Below, one piece after another: positions 1 through 10,807 of a stretch of DNA of 64,000 nt. Below the pieces are notes generated by a model, which did not search any database, was not told the DNA's origin, and worked only from the letters and a program-made list of their open reading frames with translations. Both the position numbers and the translations under genes were made by a program. Source of the DNA: Eucalyptus grandis (Eukaryota > Streptophyta > Magnoliopsida > Myrtales > Myrtaceae); assembly GCF_016545825.1 (NCBI RefSeq), contig NC_052619.1:37725682-37789681 (forward strand). The letters are read 5' to 3'. How positions within the stretch are numbered: position 1 is the first letter of the stretch; each line of letters starts with the position of its first letter.

Positions 1-3000
1 TCGGCTGAAGCATTGAATTAAGTACTGAAAATGTTGCCATGTAACCTAATTTTCTCATTAAAAAAGCCGACGTCATCCCAGTCTACTTCATCTGAACAAC
101 GGAGGACTGGCTTCATCATCATACCCTTACTACTCTGGTTTTTTACACTTATGGTTCTTTTCATTCATTACATTCTAGATTTGCTTAGTAAAAGTAACTT
201 GGCATTTCCTACAAACATTGTCATAGTAGGAAAAAAGCACGTCCAATGTTACAGGTCTCAAAAGCCTAGTTGCGTAACTATTGTGTAATTAAATTCTTTC
301 TGGCAAATTATCCGTTGGGGGGAGGGCAGAGACTTCTTCCAAACATCTGCTTCAAACTTTTCTTGAGTCATGGCTTCTAATTCATCATGCCTTTTGGTTT
401 AAAAGACTAGTCAAAACTCAGCCAGTAAACAATCAACAACTGAACTGCGTCATTTTCTCTGAACTGTCAACCTATGCTTTTGGCTTTTCAGTAAAGGTAA
501 CTGCAAAAAATGTCTTAAAGTTACACTTGATGGTGCCAAAGACAACTTTTCCAGTAATAGTCACTATTAAGTAAGAACAACAAAGTAGTTTCAAAAGTTA
601 TGATCTCAAAATCATAACTAATTTTTAAACTTCAATCACATGGAATCCCTCTATCATCAATCACCTGCATGTCTTGTAGTCTACCAACCACTAAACCATA
701 GCCTCTAAAGTTCAAATTAGGCATTTCAGTTCGTCCTTTATTTCTTAAGTAAAACTGAGCCCCATTACTGAAATACCTCTCAATTATGTATTACACACCA
801 AAGAGCTAATGTCTACGTAAAATGAAATGGAAGAACCAACTAACAAATGAATATTCTAAAAACAAAAACGTCAGACTTCCAAGAGTCCAGGAATAACAGG
901 GACATTATCTTTTTAGCAAGAATATAACTATCTCATAATTTGTGGCTACTCGCCCTGGGAAACATCAAAATGGCTCACCACGAATTGCCATGGTACCTAG
1001 TACCTGGAGTATTTCACATACCAAAGTCTACCTGTCCTAATCAGACACAGTTCACCAAAAAAAAAAACAGATATAGTTCCACAAAAATAAGGCTGTTTGT
1101 ACTTCTTTTTTCAATCCCGGATCATATTAAGTATACTTTTTCTGCCACAATACTTGAATGTATTTGCTAATATATCTCTTTCGTATGAATGGTTTTTGCT
1201 GAATGACAGTGTGTGTGAAGAACAAAAGGCCTTGCACAGTCAGAAACACAAGCACATGATAAAGCCTTCATCCGAAAGGCCAGTTCAAAGTGCAGATTCT
1301 GGACCTCCCAATTTATTTCCCCTTTGAACTTCAAATAATGAAAGATTGGTGCCTCAGTTTGCAAACTTCTAGTCCCTACTTCAATGTATAGAAAGAAATC
1401 AAGAATGTTAAGGGTCTTCTCAGATGCGGTTCTGGGCCTCTAGATTAAGCATGAAGGGCAACCTAGGGCTACATTTCCACCTCAGTCAATTACAGAGGGA
1501 AGACGCAGAGGGAAGGTCAGTCCCCTTTCAGGATTTGAATGGCTAGTTTAGATCCAATGCAAGGCATTAACATACCAACTTTCCTGACTAAACCTAATGA
1601 ACTGAATATTTCAACTTTATGCTGCAGCTTGTTGGCTAAAGGTGTCACTGAAAAGCGATGTGCTTTTGCCTGTTGCTTTACATTAGAAGTAATTTACGAA
1701 TAGGACAGCTTTCTGAAGGTGTCACTGGAAGCTCTATGTTGTCCCATTACTAGAGACTGTTAAAGGCAATTTACTTTTGGGTGTAACTTTATAATCTCGG
1801 TCATGCTTGGCTTACTGAAAGCAGGAAATTGCAACTTTTCGTTTTCTTGATAAAGGCAGGAGGAAAATGGTCATTGTTAACAAAAATAGCCAATCATCCT
1901 CAATCTTGCATTTTGCAAAAGTGAAAATTTCTATGTGTACTCCGCTAACGGTCTATTTAAGAAGAGGCCATGAGCCAGTCCAACAGCCCCTTCCCTACGT
2001 ACTCTCATTTAACTCACCCTGTTTATATATATCACTAACACCTTCCTTATAATTTTATGCGGACATTACTAATCACTACCAGAAAAAGGGGGCAAAAAAA
2101 GCTACAACAATTTATTGGGCGTATCTTTGTAGAGGTTGAAATATTGCCAGCACAAGCCAAAGAACATACAAGTGGGATTGAATATAATTTGACAAATATG
2201 AAAGAAGGTGGACTTCCAATTTGACTAAATTAAAGTGGATGATTATGACTAATACAGCATCAGTGTAAATTTGTCCTTCGAGATTTTTTTTTTTTTTGGC
2301 CGTTTCCTTTTGAAAACTTTAAAGGGTTTAGGTATTAATCTACTTGTTTCAGTAGTGCGCCTCTTCCACTCTCTCTCTCTCTCTCTCTCTTGATGTTTGA
2401 GATTGGTACCATGACAGAAGCGTCTGATTCAGGTATTAATCTACTTGTCTCGGAAGTGCGCCTCTGTGTGTTGATTAGGTTTTCAATCTATTTGGCACCC
2501 CATCAGTATATATTTGGCCTAAGAGAAAGTTGACTTAGCCTGTCAATTTGCACAATAGAGCATCCCAGAACATAGTTTTTATCAGATTCTCCCATCTGAG
2601 TTGAATCATTCACAGCAGAACCAATAGATGTAACTAAATAATCAATCACTTATTATGATGACAGTCTTAACCATCTGTATTTTCCTGTTGAAAAGACTGT
2701 CCATTATAAAGATAAATCCTAAACTGAAAAACCTAGATTTCATTTCACAAGGTTGATAAGTGCACTCGATAAGACCATCAATAAATTAAGGCATCAACTC
2801 CAAGGCAAAATGATATCATGTGGGAGAGCAGTGTTTCTACTCATGCAATAGTTATAGATACTTCAAAAACAGAAAGCGACGGACCACTTCAATCTTTTTT
2901 TTTTTTTTAAACCAGTTTTCCTCTCCTTTATTTCAGCAGGTGTCGATTGTTTAAGGTCATTGCAAGAAATAAATATAAAGCACTCTAACTAGAGCAGGAA

Positions 3001-3011
3001 AGTGAGGGTAC
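1..3011 (-). other. Presumed long intron of the UBP1/2-like gene (window starts inside it)
   Basis: The protease exon ends at a GT donor at 3011-3010 on the minus strand, in the context AG|GTACCC. A scan of the reverse strand from there to position 1 for the expected final exon, in particular the His-box motif GGHYVAY, found nothing. The whole stretch is therefore read as intron, with the last exon off the left edge. It is AT-rich and holds homopolymer T runs (about 2286-2298 and 2895-2909), a CT run at about 2371-2390, and a near-duplicated stretch (taggtattaatctacttg, about 2330-2347 and 2432-2448). No convincing coding region is visible; the short open frames have no recognisable content. 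A truncated gene is the alternative. Confidence 0.55.
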
Positions 3012-5884
3012 CTCTTATCCATAAATGGTCTCAGATCAATTGTTTCTCTGAAAATGACATGACCACTCAATTTATTTAGACGACCGCGAGCATCTTGGCT
3101 GAATCTTTTTAAGTGAATGGTAAGGATTGGTGGAGCGTTATGTATGAGGACCCTTTTAGTTGCATCCCTCTTCACTTTCACAGCTCCTGAATCAGCCTCA
3201 TCGTCAACTATCTCCGTTTGGCATTTCGTAGCCAACATGGGATTGTCCTTTTGAAGTTTTTCAATAATTGGTCCAGTACAACTAGGTTCATCACCTGTAC
3301 AAGACCCAGTAGCTTGATCACTTGAGCTCACATGAGACGGTATATCTAGCTTCCCATTTTGAAGGATAACTTCTTTGTGATTAGTGTCAACAGAGTGATC
3401 ATCATTTTTGCTACTTCCATTGCTAAGCTTTTGGGCCTCATCTGGACAGCAGGATTCTGAACTCGAATCAGCTGAAATTATCTGGCTTCCTGTCTCACAT
3501 CCATTAGTGCATAAGCTTGCTACACATTTTGTCTGTTTCTTCTTGGATTCAAGCTGCTGTTGTCGCAGAGTTCTTGCACATTTCTCACAATGCCAAGCAT
3601 TATCATTAGAAAGAAGTTCCTCTTTAGTGAAGTGAGTCAAACAACTCTCAATAGATACAGGGGAATCTGAATGATCAACTTCACCAGGATCAGACTCACT
3701 GCCGTTTCCAGCCGTCAAACCAGAGTCTGCAACGTCATTTGTCTCAAAATTATTACCACCTAAAGAGGGACCCGCCACAGGCCCATAAACAACATCAGGC
3801 TCATTGAACATATCACCAAAGCCATCAAATTCTGATTCATCTTGTGTGAAGCCCATCGAAGATGTCACACCTTCTCTGGTGATGTCACCCGTAGTTGACG
3901 TGTTTTCTTTGTACGGAAGTAACAAGACTTCAGAATCTTGGACCTGCAATGGTGTCTCGTCTTCCCAGGAATTTTTGGAAGATATTTCCTCTTTTAGATC
4001 AGTTGCTTCATTAACACTATCGCTAGAAAAGTGATTTTGTTGTGAGCCATAATCAGCCACATCTGCAATACCATCTCCCTGGACCTGCCTACACCCATTG
4101 TCTTGTGAAGAAAAATTAATCTCACTATAGAATGGTTGTGAGTCAAGATAGTCCAACCATGCCAAACCATCCGCTGATACAGCATGCTGTTCCAACTCTT
4201 TCTCAGAGACCTGTTCACTCTTGGACTCTTCAACAGTGTCCACTTTCGCTGTAGACAGATCCCGTGAATCTGCAGCCCATTCATCAAGAACGGTATCTCC
4301 ATTTCTGGATGCTTCCGCAGGCCCAAAATTAGTATCTTGCAAATCCAAATCAGTAGCACCAGGATCAAGGTAATCTAACCATGTTGACTCTTCCATAGAA
4401 GAAGCTATCGTGTCTGTCTCTTTTCCAGAGAGAGGTGTGTTATCATGCTCTTTGATAGCCAAGTGATCTGGTGGAAACGTAACACTGTCATCAACTACAG
4501 CACCTGAGCCAGTAGCCGTTTCAATCCTAGAATCACTAGACAAAGCAACAGTGTCTATAGGAGGTGTGGTAGATTGTGCACTTGCTGATGCTCTGGACAC
4601 ACTATGAGCTGTAATGGATTCTGAATCTTTGTTAACCTTTGATCGTATCCGTGCAGCTTTCTTTGGCAGTACTTTTCCTTTCTTCGCTCGAGAAATAGGC
4701 TGGTTCTTTTTAGGTGGAGGTTTCTTGGTGGGAACAGGCAATGAGAGATCTAGAAATGGCTCATACACAGTAGACGAGTGCCCACACTCAACACAGCAAA
4801 CAGTGCTTGATATCTGGCCCCCAAAGACAGCGTCAACAAAAGTCACATTCTGATTATGAGGAACTCCACCCTCCTGGGGAAGTCTTGACTGTTTTTTCAT
4901 GTCAAACTCCTCAGTTGACAACACATCCAGTAAGCAACAAAGCAATTCATGACTGTCGTGCTGCTGGTATCCTCTAAACTGAGGAGCCTTGGAACAGATA
5001 TCTCCAAATAAGGTTCTGGGGTTAATCACATTTTTCCCACGATTTTCCATCTTTACTTCTGAAAAGAGTTTTTTCAACGAAATAGTGACGGGTCCAATAG
5101 ATGTGTCAAGATTCCCAAGATAATTTTTTAGCCTATCTAAGGCTAAAAGATTTTGCATGACTGAATTAAAAAAGCAAGTATTCCCAAGATTAACCATTCC
5201 TCTTACCACATAACCACCTCTACTGTCTAAACAGCTGGAGTCGCTACTTGTTGAATTCCCTTCGCTGGGAACACTGCCACTTCCACGCCGAACATCTTCA
5301 ACATCCTCAGATGGCGCTTTTGTAGACCGCCCTTTAATTAACTTCACGACTTTTGCAAACGGATCGTCCTTCTGTTCGCCATTTTCTTGAATTTTCTCAA
5401 CCAGGATTGGTGCGTTGCATGGAAAGCACCACCGAAGGCTAGGCTTTTCAAGTTGGATTGCCAAAGGGTGGCGTGTTTGCCGTGCATGCCGAACAGCATG
5501 ACTTTGAGCAGTCGTTGGAAAACCAACCCCTCCACAGGCATAATGCCCACACTCCAAGCAAACCCATAAGGCTTTGGACTCAGACTTCGATTCCGTTGAA
5601 GCACCACCTTTCTTCCCCTGTTTACCCTTTCCCTTATTCCCTCTTCTATCAGCTACACCTTCTCTGCAATCCTCGCACTTTACCGATTCAGAAGCTGTGA
5701 TCTTTTCAGACAAAGCATTCAAATCAAAACCCTTTTCCCGGTGGGCGCAGGTTTTGCTCTCATTCTGAACCGGATGGCCTTCGGCAATCTCATTCTCAGC
5801 AACGTTTGGCGGGGGCATGGTTTTCTGGACATGGTGCTTTTCCCTGACAGGAGTCCTGGCCTTCTTCTTCGCTTTCTTCCCCAT
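3012..5884 (-). CDS. UBP1/2-like: Ubiquitin-specific protease, ZnF-UBP + USP domain (UBP1/UBP2, USP16/USP45 type), 3' partial
   Basis: This is a deubiquitinating cysteine protease that would remove ubiquitin from protein conjugates. The large first coding exon gives 957 residues plus two bases. A lysine-rich N-terminus is followed by a ZnF-UBP domain at about residues 46-160, with Cys/His pairs including CEDC, CLECGHYACGG and a final CFPC. The USP domain starts near residue 229, with the Cys box LGNTCFFNSVMQN (nucleophile C237) and QQHDSHELL at about 308-315. The first CxxC zinc ligand pair is C364/C367, in CCVECGHSS. A long acidic, Ser-rich insert (about 386-745) precedes the second pair, WHCEKC, near 764-769. 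HLKRF lies near 922-926. The His box and the last USP strand must be in a further exon, because reading past 3012 soon meets a stop. The start ATG at 5884 precedes the conserved basic tail and follows a 5' UTR intron. Family identity is firm; the choice between UBP1 and UBP2 is not possible here. Confidence 0.93.
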
Positions 5885-6480
5885 TTATAATATCGAACCA
5901 ATCGTAAACTAACCGCGGAGTCTCCGTACGCACATTGAAATCTGAAACTCAAAGGCCAAAAAACAAAAAAAACAAAAATTGCCACTTTCGACGAGGAAAA
6001 GGAACGAGCAAACACCTCAAAGAGAAACCCAACTCAACATCCACAACAACAAAGCCAATACCATCAAGAAAAAATCATATAAAAAAGCAAAAAACAAAAA
6101 TCCCACTTCGCCGGTAAAGCACCATGATTCGGATCCAAAGTAGCTAACCAGACCTCGAAATCAACAACACCAAACGGAGCGAAACCAACAACAAGTTAAA
6201 CCTACTGAGCACAAAAACGATGCAAAACCCACCAACAGAAACTCAGACGAAAGATCGAAACGGGGGGCTTACGAGGAGCTGGGGAGCAGGACGGAGCCGT
6301 CCCGAAGACTCCGCGGTGACACGATCGGCGATTCAACGTGAAGGGCAGACGAGGGAAGATTCAAGAAGCCTCCGGCTGCTGAGGGCTGCGTAGGGGAAGC
6401 GTGGAGAGCTCGTGCGGGCGGGGGGCAGGTGGGCTTGGGGTGCGGAGCACCGGCCAGTCGTTTTCACTCTCCGCCACAAG
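5885..6480 (-). promoter_or_regulatory. 5' UTR of the UBP gene with a leader intron
   Basis: Reading the minus strand, a GA/CT-rich leader exon ends at CTCCTC|GTAAGCCCC (donor 6272-6271). A T-rich intron of about 331 bases runs to a likely acceptor TTTCAG at 5942, and a short second leader exon leads to the ATG at 5884. The intron boundaries are predicted from splice consensus and from close similarity to the leader of the other gene in the window (27760-28086). No transcript start can be fixed from sequence alone. The GA/GGA runs at 6480-6545 are typical of plant 5' leaders and could bind GAGA-motif (BPC) factors; that is inference. Confidence 0.6.
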
Positions 6481-6690
6481 CGAGGAGGAGGAGGAGGAGG
6501 AGAAGCAGATGGTACGAGAAGGGAGGAGGAGGAGGAGGAGAGGAGGCGAGCGTGAGCTTGAGGGAGGGGGGGAGAGATGAGATTTTACCTTCGGTCCTCC
6601 TCTTTTTGGAGGTAAAAACATGGATTGCATTATTATTGCATTCACAGCCCAATATGAACAAGGAAAAATAACCATGAAATTTATATTTCA
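6481..6690 (-). promoter_or_regulatory. Proximal promoter region of the UBP gene (GGA-rich)
   Basis: Upstream of the predicted leader there is a dense purine tract on the plus strand (gaggaggaggaggaggagaag, then ggaggaggaggaggag), and beyond it sequence turns abruptly AT-rich near 6600. This tract aligns with the equivalent position upstream of the 27.7-kb gene, which also has gagagcgtgag followed by a pyrimidine block. No clean TATA box is evident. Confidence 0.4.
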
Positions 6691-8640
6691 TCTTATTAAA
6701 ATGAGAAAAAGATCAATACCATGAAAAATCTCAAAATCGTATATCTATAATAAATTTATTCGAAATTAAACTTCAAAATGGAAAATCGTGACAAATTTTC
6801 TATGTTATTAGTTTTCCGATAAATTTTACACAATTCCTGAGTCGGATGATATATACAGTTAATAAGTGATCGATTTAAGGTTTTATTCTTCGTTTATTTT
6901 AGTTTGTGATTTTTTTTTTGGTAAAAGTTTGTGATTTTTTTTTTTTTGTATTAATATAATTTAACGAAAAATAACAGATTGTAATTTTATCACAAATATA
7001 ATTTGAGGTTTTTGATGATAAGAAAATTAATTTAGAATAAATTTGTCATATGTATAGTAATTTGAGAATTTTTGTGATAAAAAAATTTTAATTTAGGGTA
7101 AATTGTTAGTTTAGGATTTTTCATTATATTAACCTAAAAAGAAAAGATAATGTTGAAAAGCTTTCGTGACATTTCTTGATTAAGTGAATTTTCATGACAT
7201 CCACCGTCAATATTTTACAAATAGTCTAAAGGTGTTCCTTTTCAAAAATCCAAAAAAAAAAAAAAAAAAAAGGTTTAATTTTCGCGTACTATAGTTGAAT
7301 CAGTCAACAAAAGACAATAAAGTGAAGGCTCGATGCGTTGATTCGAACTTTAAGCACTTGCTCATACCGTTGTACGACAAATGGACTCTCCCATTACAAT
7401 GGTGGGGCTCGGATTATTATTATTTTTTTTAATAACTATTTCTAATTATTCTGAAATGCTAAATAGCATTATTTAAAAAGGACTAATATCACCAAAAATA
7501 CTAAACTAATATAAATGTGATAAATTTAGCCCAAACTAATTTTTTAATTATCAAAAAAATCTAATATATTTGCAAAATTCCTTAGTTCCATTAAATTGAA
7601 TTAATATCATAAAAAAAATTAAAAATGATTATATTTGTAACAAACGAAGAGTAAAACCCTAAACTTATATATTTGTCAACTGTTACGTGTCATCCAACTC
7701 AGTAATTTGACGATAAAATTCAATTTAAGCTAATAGAGAATAAATTTGTCACATATGTATCAATTTATGGTTTTTATGATAAAAAAAAATTAATTTAGGT
7801 AAATTTGTCTCGGGCATAACAATTTAAAAATTATTGTGGCCAAAAATTAATTTGAGACAAATTTATTAGTTTTAGATTTGTCGTAATATTAATCCAAATA
7901 GAAAATACAATATTAAAAAGCTTTTGTGACATTTTTTGATTAAGTGAATTCTTGTGATATGCACCGTCTATTACGAAAGTAGAATATTTTCTTACTAGAT
8001 ATATTTTACAAATAGCTTAAAAAGGCGTTCCTTATCAAAATCCAAAAAAAGGTCAATTTTCGCGTACAATGCTAGAATCAATCAGCAGAAGATAATAAAG
8101 TGAAGGTTTGACTGCGTGGATTCGAACTTTAAGTACTTGCTTATATCAGCGTTCAACAAATGGACCATCCCGTTGCAATGGTTGGACTTGGATTTTATTT
8201 TATTTTTTTTTTTCCGTTCTTTAGTAAACAATTTTTATGATTCTGAAAAGCTGAATAGCACTTTTTAAAACGGACTAATATCACCTGACCCAAAAAAAAA
8301 AAAAAAACAGACTAATATCACAAAAAATCTTGAATTGATATGCATGTAATAAATTTAGCCTAACCTAATTTTTTAATTACCAAAAATTCTAAATTGGTAC
8401 ATTTGTGATAATTTTACTCTCTATTAATTTTTATTAAATATCATGAAAAAAATTATTACACCTGTGACAAATGGATGGTACTCTTTAAATATTATGTGTC
8501 ATCCAATTTAGAAATTTGACGGCAAAATTTAATAGAAATTGAAAGAAAGTAAGTTTGTCAAAAGATTAGTTTGGAGTGAATTTGTTGTAAGTATATTAGT
8601 TTGAGATTTATCATGATATTAACCCTATTAAAACTCCATT
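6691..8640. repeat. AT-rich modular tandem duplication (unit about 0.75-0.83 kb)
   Basis: Two diverged copies of one unit run about 6995-7735 and 7736-8560, followed by a partial third start to about 8625. Each unit has a flanking module (aataaatttgtca...tttaggatttt...ttaac), a middle module beginning ttgattaagtgaatt and holding gattcgaactttaa, and a tail module (ggactaatatcac...taaatttagcc...tgtcatccaa). Indels and roughly 20 percent or more visible differences separate the copies. There is no coding capacity. On the minus strand the middle module reads AAAGTTCGAATC, which resembles a pol III B box, so a tRNA-derived SINE may be buried in each unit. Confidence 0.6.
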
Positions 8641-9364
8641 GTGTTTTAAAATTCAACCTCAAGTTGGACCTCGGATCCAAGGTTGACTCGAGGTTAGACT
8701 AAAATTTTACTTGATAATCTAGTGCAATAGAGCTCAAGCTGTTTGTTGAAAATTTAATCAAGTTGACTTCAAGTTTAGAGAAGTCAAACTTGAAGCCAAA
8801 CTTGATCCAGCTCGAACTAAGATCCAGTTGTAATTTAGTTAGGTCAAGCTCGAGTGTATATCGAATTGTATCAACCAAATCTGACTAGATTATATACACC
8901 ACTGTAGGTGTCCATAGCGATCGATCCATGACCTTTGCACAATCATTGCCATCTACATACAAGGGGTACGCGACCCTGCCACACTACCTAGATCGACCCC
9001 GCTTGTCTTCTAGTTAGTATCTCGATGACAAACGTATCCTTTTTTTGGTGAAAAATTCATCTTAGAATGACGACCATAGTGCATCAATTGCAAATAAATC
9101 AAATTTCATGCACTGATTGGGAGTAACTTGAATATTGAGGAATCTCCAAGCAATATGACCATCGGCAGTAATAGATCAAGAGATACAAATTGTGATCTTC
9201 TTTTTCAATTATATGAAAGGCAGTTGACAATAAGTAAAATAAGTTATTGATTTTATGTAGCTTATTTTGGGTCATGTAAAAGATCATTGAAATCAAATGA
9301 AATCATTTGCCCATTTCAGGCAATTTATGTTATCCAATACAAAAGAATATAATGTTCTAGTTAC

Positions 9365-9402
<38 letters not shown>

Positions 9403-9504
9403 AAATTATGTTTCGTATGTGTGTTTCGAATGAGTAGCAATTCAAAGACGAAATTGAAGACATGATTTTGAAGCTAGAAAATAGTAGCCTAAACATCTAA
9501 TATA
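8641..9504. other. Intergenic AT-rich DNA, no gene seen
   Basis: The first part (8650-8850) is a degenerate low-complexity stretch built on words such as caagctcgag, aagttgactt and caaacttgaagcc. A TA dinucleotide microsatellite of about 34 bases lies at 9367-9400. The open frames here have no recognisable content. Confidence 0.5.
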
Positions 9505-9934
9505 GGAAAAATTCTAAATAAAGTCTCGAAGTACCATCAATTATCAAATAAGAATTTGAAATTGATCTTATTTCAAATAAAGGTAAGAAATATCTTCATT
9601 TTTCCAATAAGAGTCTTTAAATAAGAGTTTTGAAGTGGACATGCTAGTTTCACTAGCTAGTTAAGGGCATTTTCATCTTTTCATTTTTTGATGTTTTTTC
9701 CCTTTGATTTTTTTCTTTCCATAAAAATACTCAAAAAGAAAAAAGGGCTTTCTTAAATAATAATAAAATACATAGGCTTTCCTTCACCTATGTTGTCGCC
9801 CCATCATCGGTGGGATTGTCGATAGCTCGATGAGGGTTGGCGACTCTTGTCAACTAGAGGCAAAGGCATGCCAGCCCTCACAAAAACTAGGAGAGGGCAA
9901 CGACCCTCTCCCAGATTTAGGCAAGGGTCACATG

Positions 9935-10712
9935 TGTTTAATTATGTCTCGAGTTTGAGTCCAAGAAAATAAATGCTTTTTCCAAGTAGATTTCAAATTA
10001 GATGAAAAAGCCATTATTTTCTTGGACTCCTTAAAGCTACACAAAGGAGGAAATAATTAAATAAAAAAATGAATTTTCCCCTTTGGAGTGAAGCCGCCGA
10101 AGCCCCCTGCACATATAGAAGAAATAAAAGATAAAAAGGAAAGACGTCCCTCTGCACGTGAAGAATCGCCGAAGTGGTGGGGCCCAAGGTCAAACCTTTG
10201 ACCTTGGGCACACATGTATACATATAAAAAGCATCTCAATGAAGGTTTTTTTTTTTTTTGGCTGCTACACCCCTGTGAAGCCGCACATCCACAATCTTTG
10301 AAGTTGCAAGCCCCACGAAGCTTGAAAAGATACACAAAGCCATACGTACGCGGACCAAATACGAATACTGAAGTTCCTGATTTTGATGTACGTAGAGCGT
10401 TTTATTTTGAGCTTGAACGCACGGTAATTTTGTGTGGTGAATTTATATTCAAGTGAGTTATTTATTTATAAACACTTTAAGTTTTTGGTTAAATCTAAAT
10501 GTGGAAAATACTTGAGCATTTGAGCGATTGTAAACTCTGATTCTTCGATTAGGATTATTTCTTGCCGGCTCTCCCGTGGATGTAGGTCTTGTGATACAGG
10601 ACCAAACCACATAAATTTATGGTGTCCTTATTATTTCTTATTTATTTCTTTGGTGATTTTGCGTTGACGTAAATTGTAAGATATTGTCGTTTTCGTGTAT
10701 TATATCCCAACA
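9935..10712 (+). repeat. 5' LTR of copia element A
   Basis: It starts TGTTTAATTATGTC and ends TATATCCCAACA. It aligns over most of its length with 14820-15633, for example tattttcttgga(c/t)tccttaaagct, ggggcccaaggtcaaa and acacttgagcgtttg. An oligo-T run follows gcatctca in both copies. Confidence 0.9.
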
Positions 10713-10713
10713 A

Positions 10714-10735
10714 TTGGTATCGAGCTTAGGATCAG
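10714..10735 (+). other. Primer binding site of element A (initiator tRNA-Met type)
   Basis: Immediately after the 5' LTR the sequence reads ttggtatcgagcttagg, a diverged form of the TGGTATCAGAGC initiator tRNA-Met site used by plant copia elements. Confidence 0.75.
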
Positions 10736-10807
10736 ATTTCTTGATTGTGATTTGGAACTTTTGCTTGTCTGATTATTTTTTTTTTTGAAATTATGTTACT
10801 GCAATTA

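Noticed and set aside
3994..4368. A second gene overlapping the protease on the minus strand
   Set aside because: It is a shadow frame of the UBP coding exon, with no domain of its own.
7330..7420. A tRNA gene on the minus strand (B-box-like GTTCGAATC)
   Set aside because: No cloverleaf could be built around it; the A box and acceptor stem are not evident, so it is at best a SINE head.
10057..10456. Small proteins in the 10-kb region
   Set aside because: They fall within the 5' LTR of element A and are matched by altered versions in the 3' LTR.
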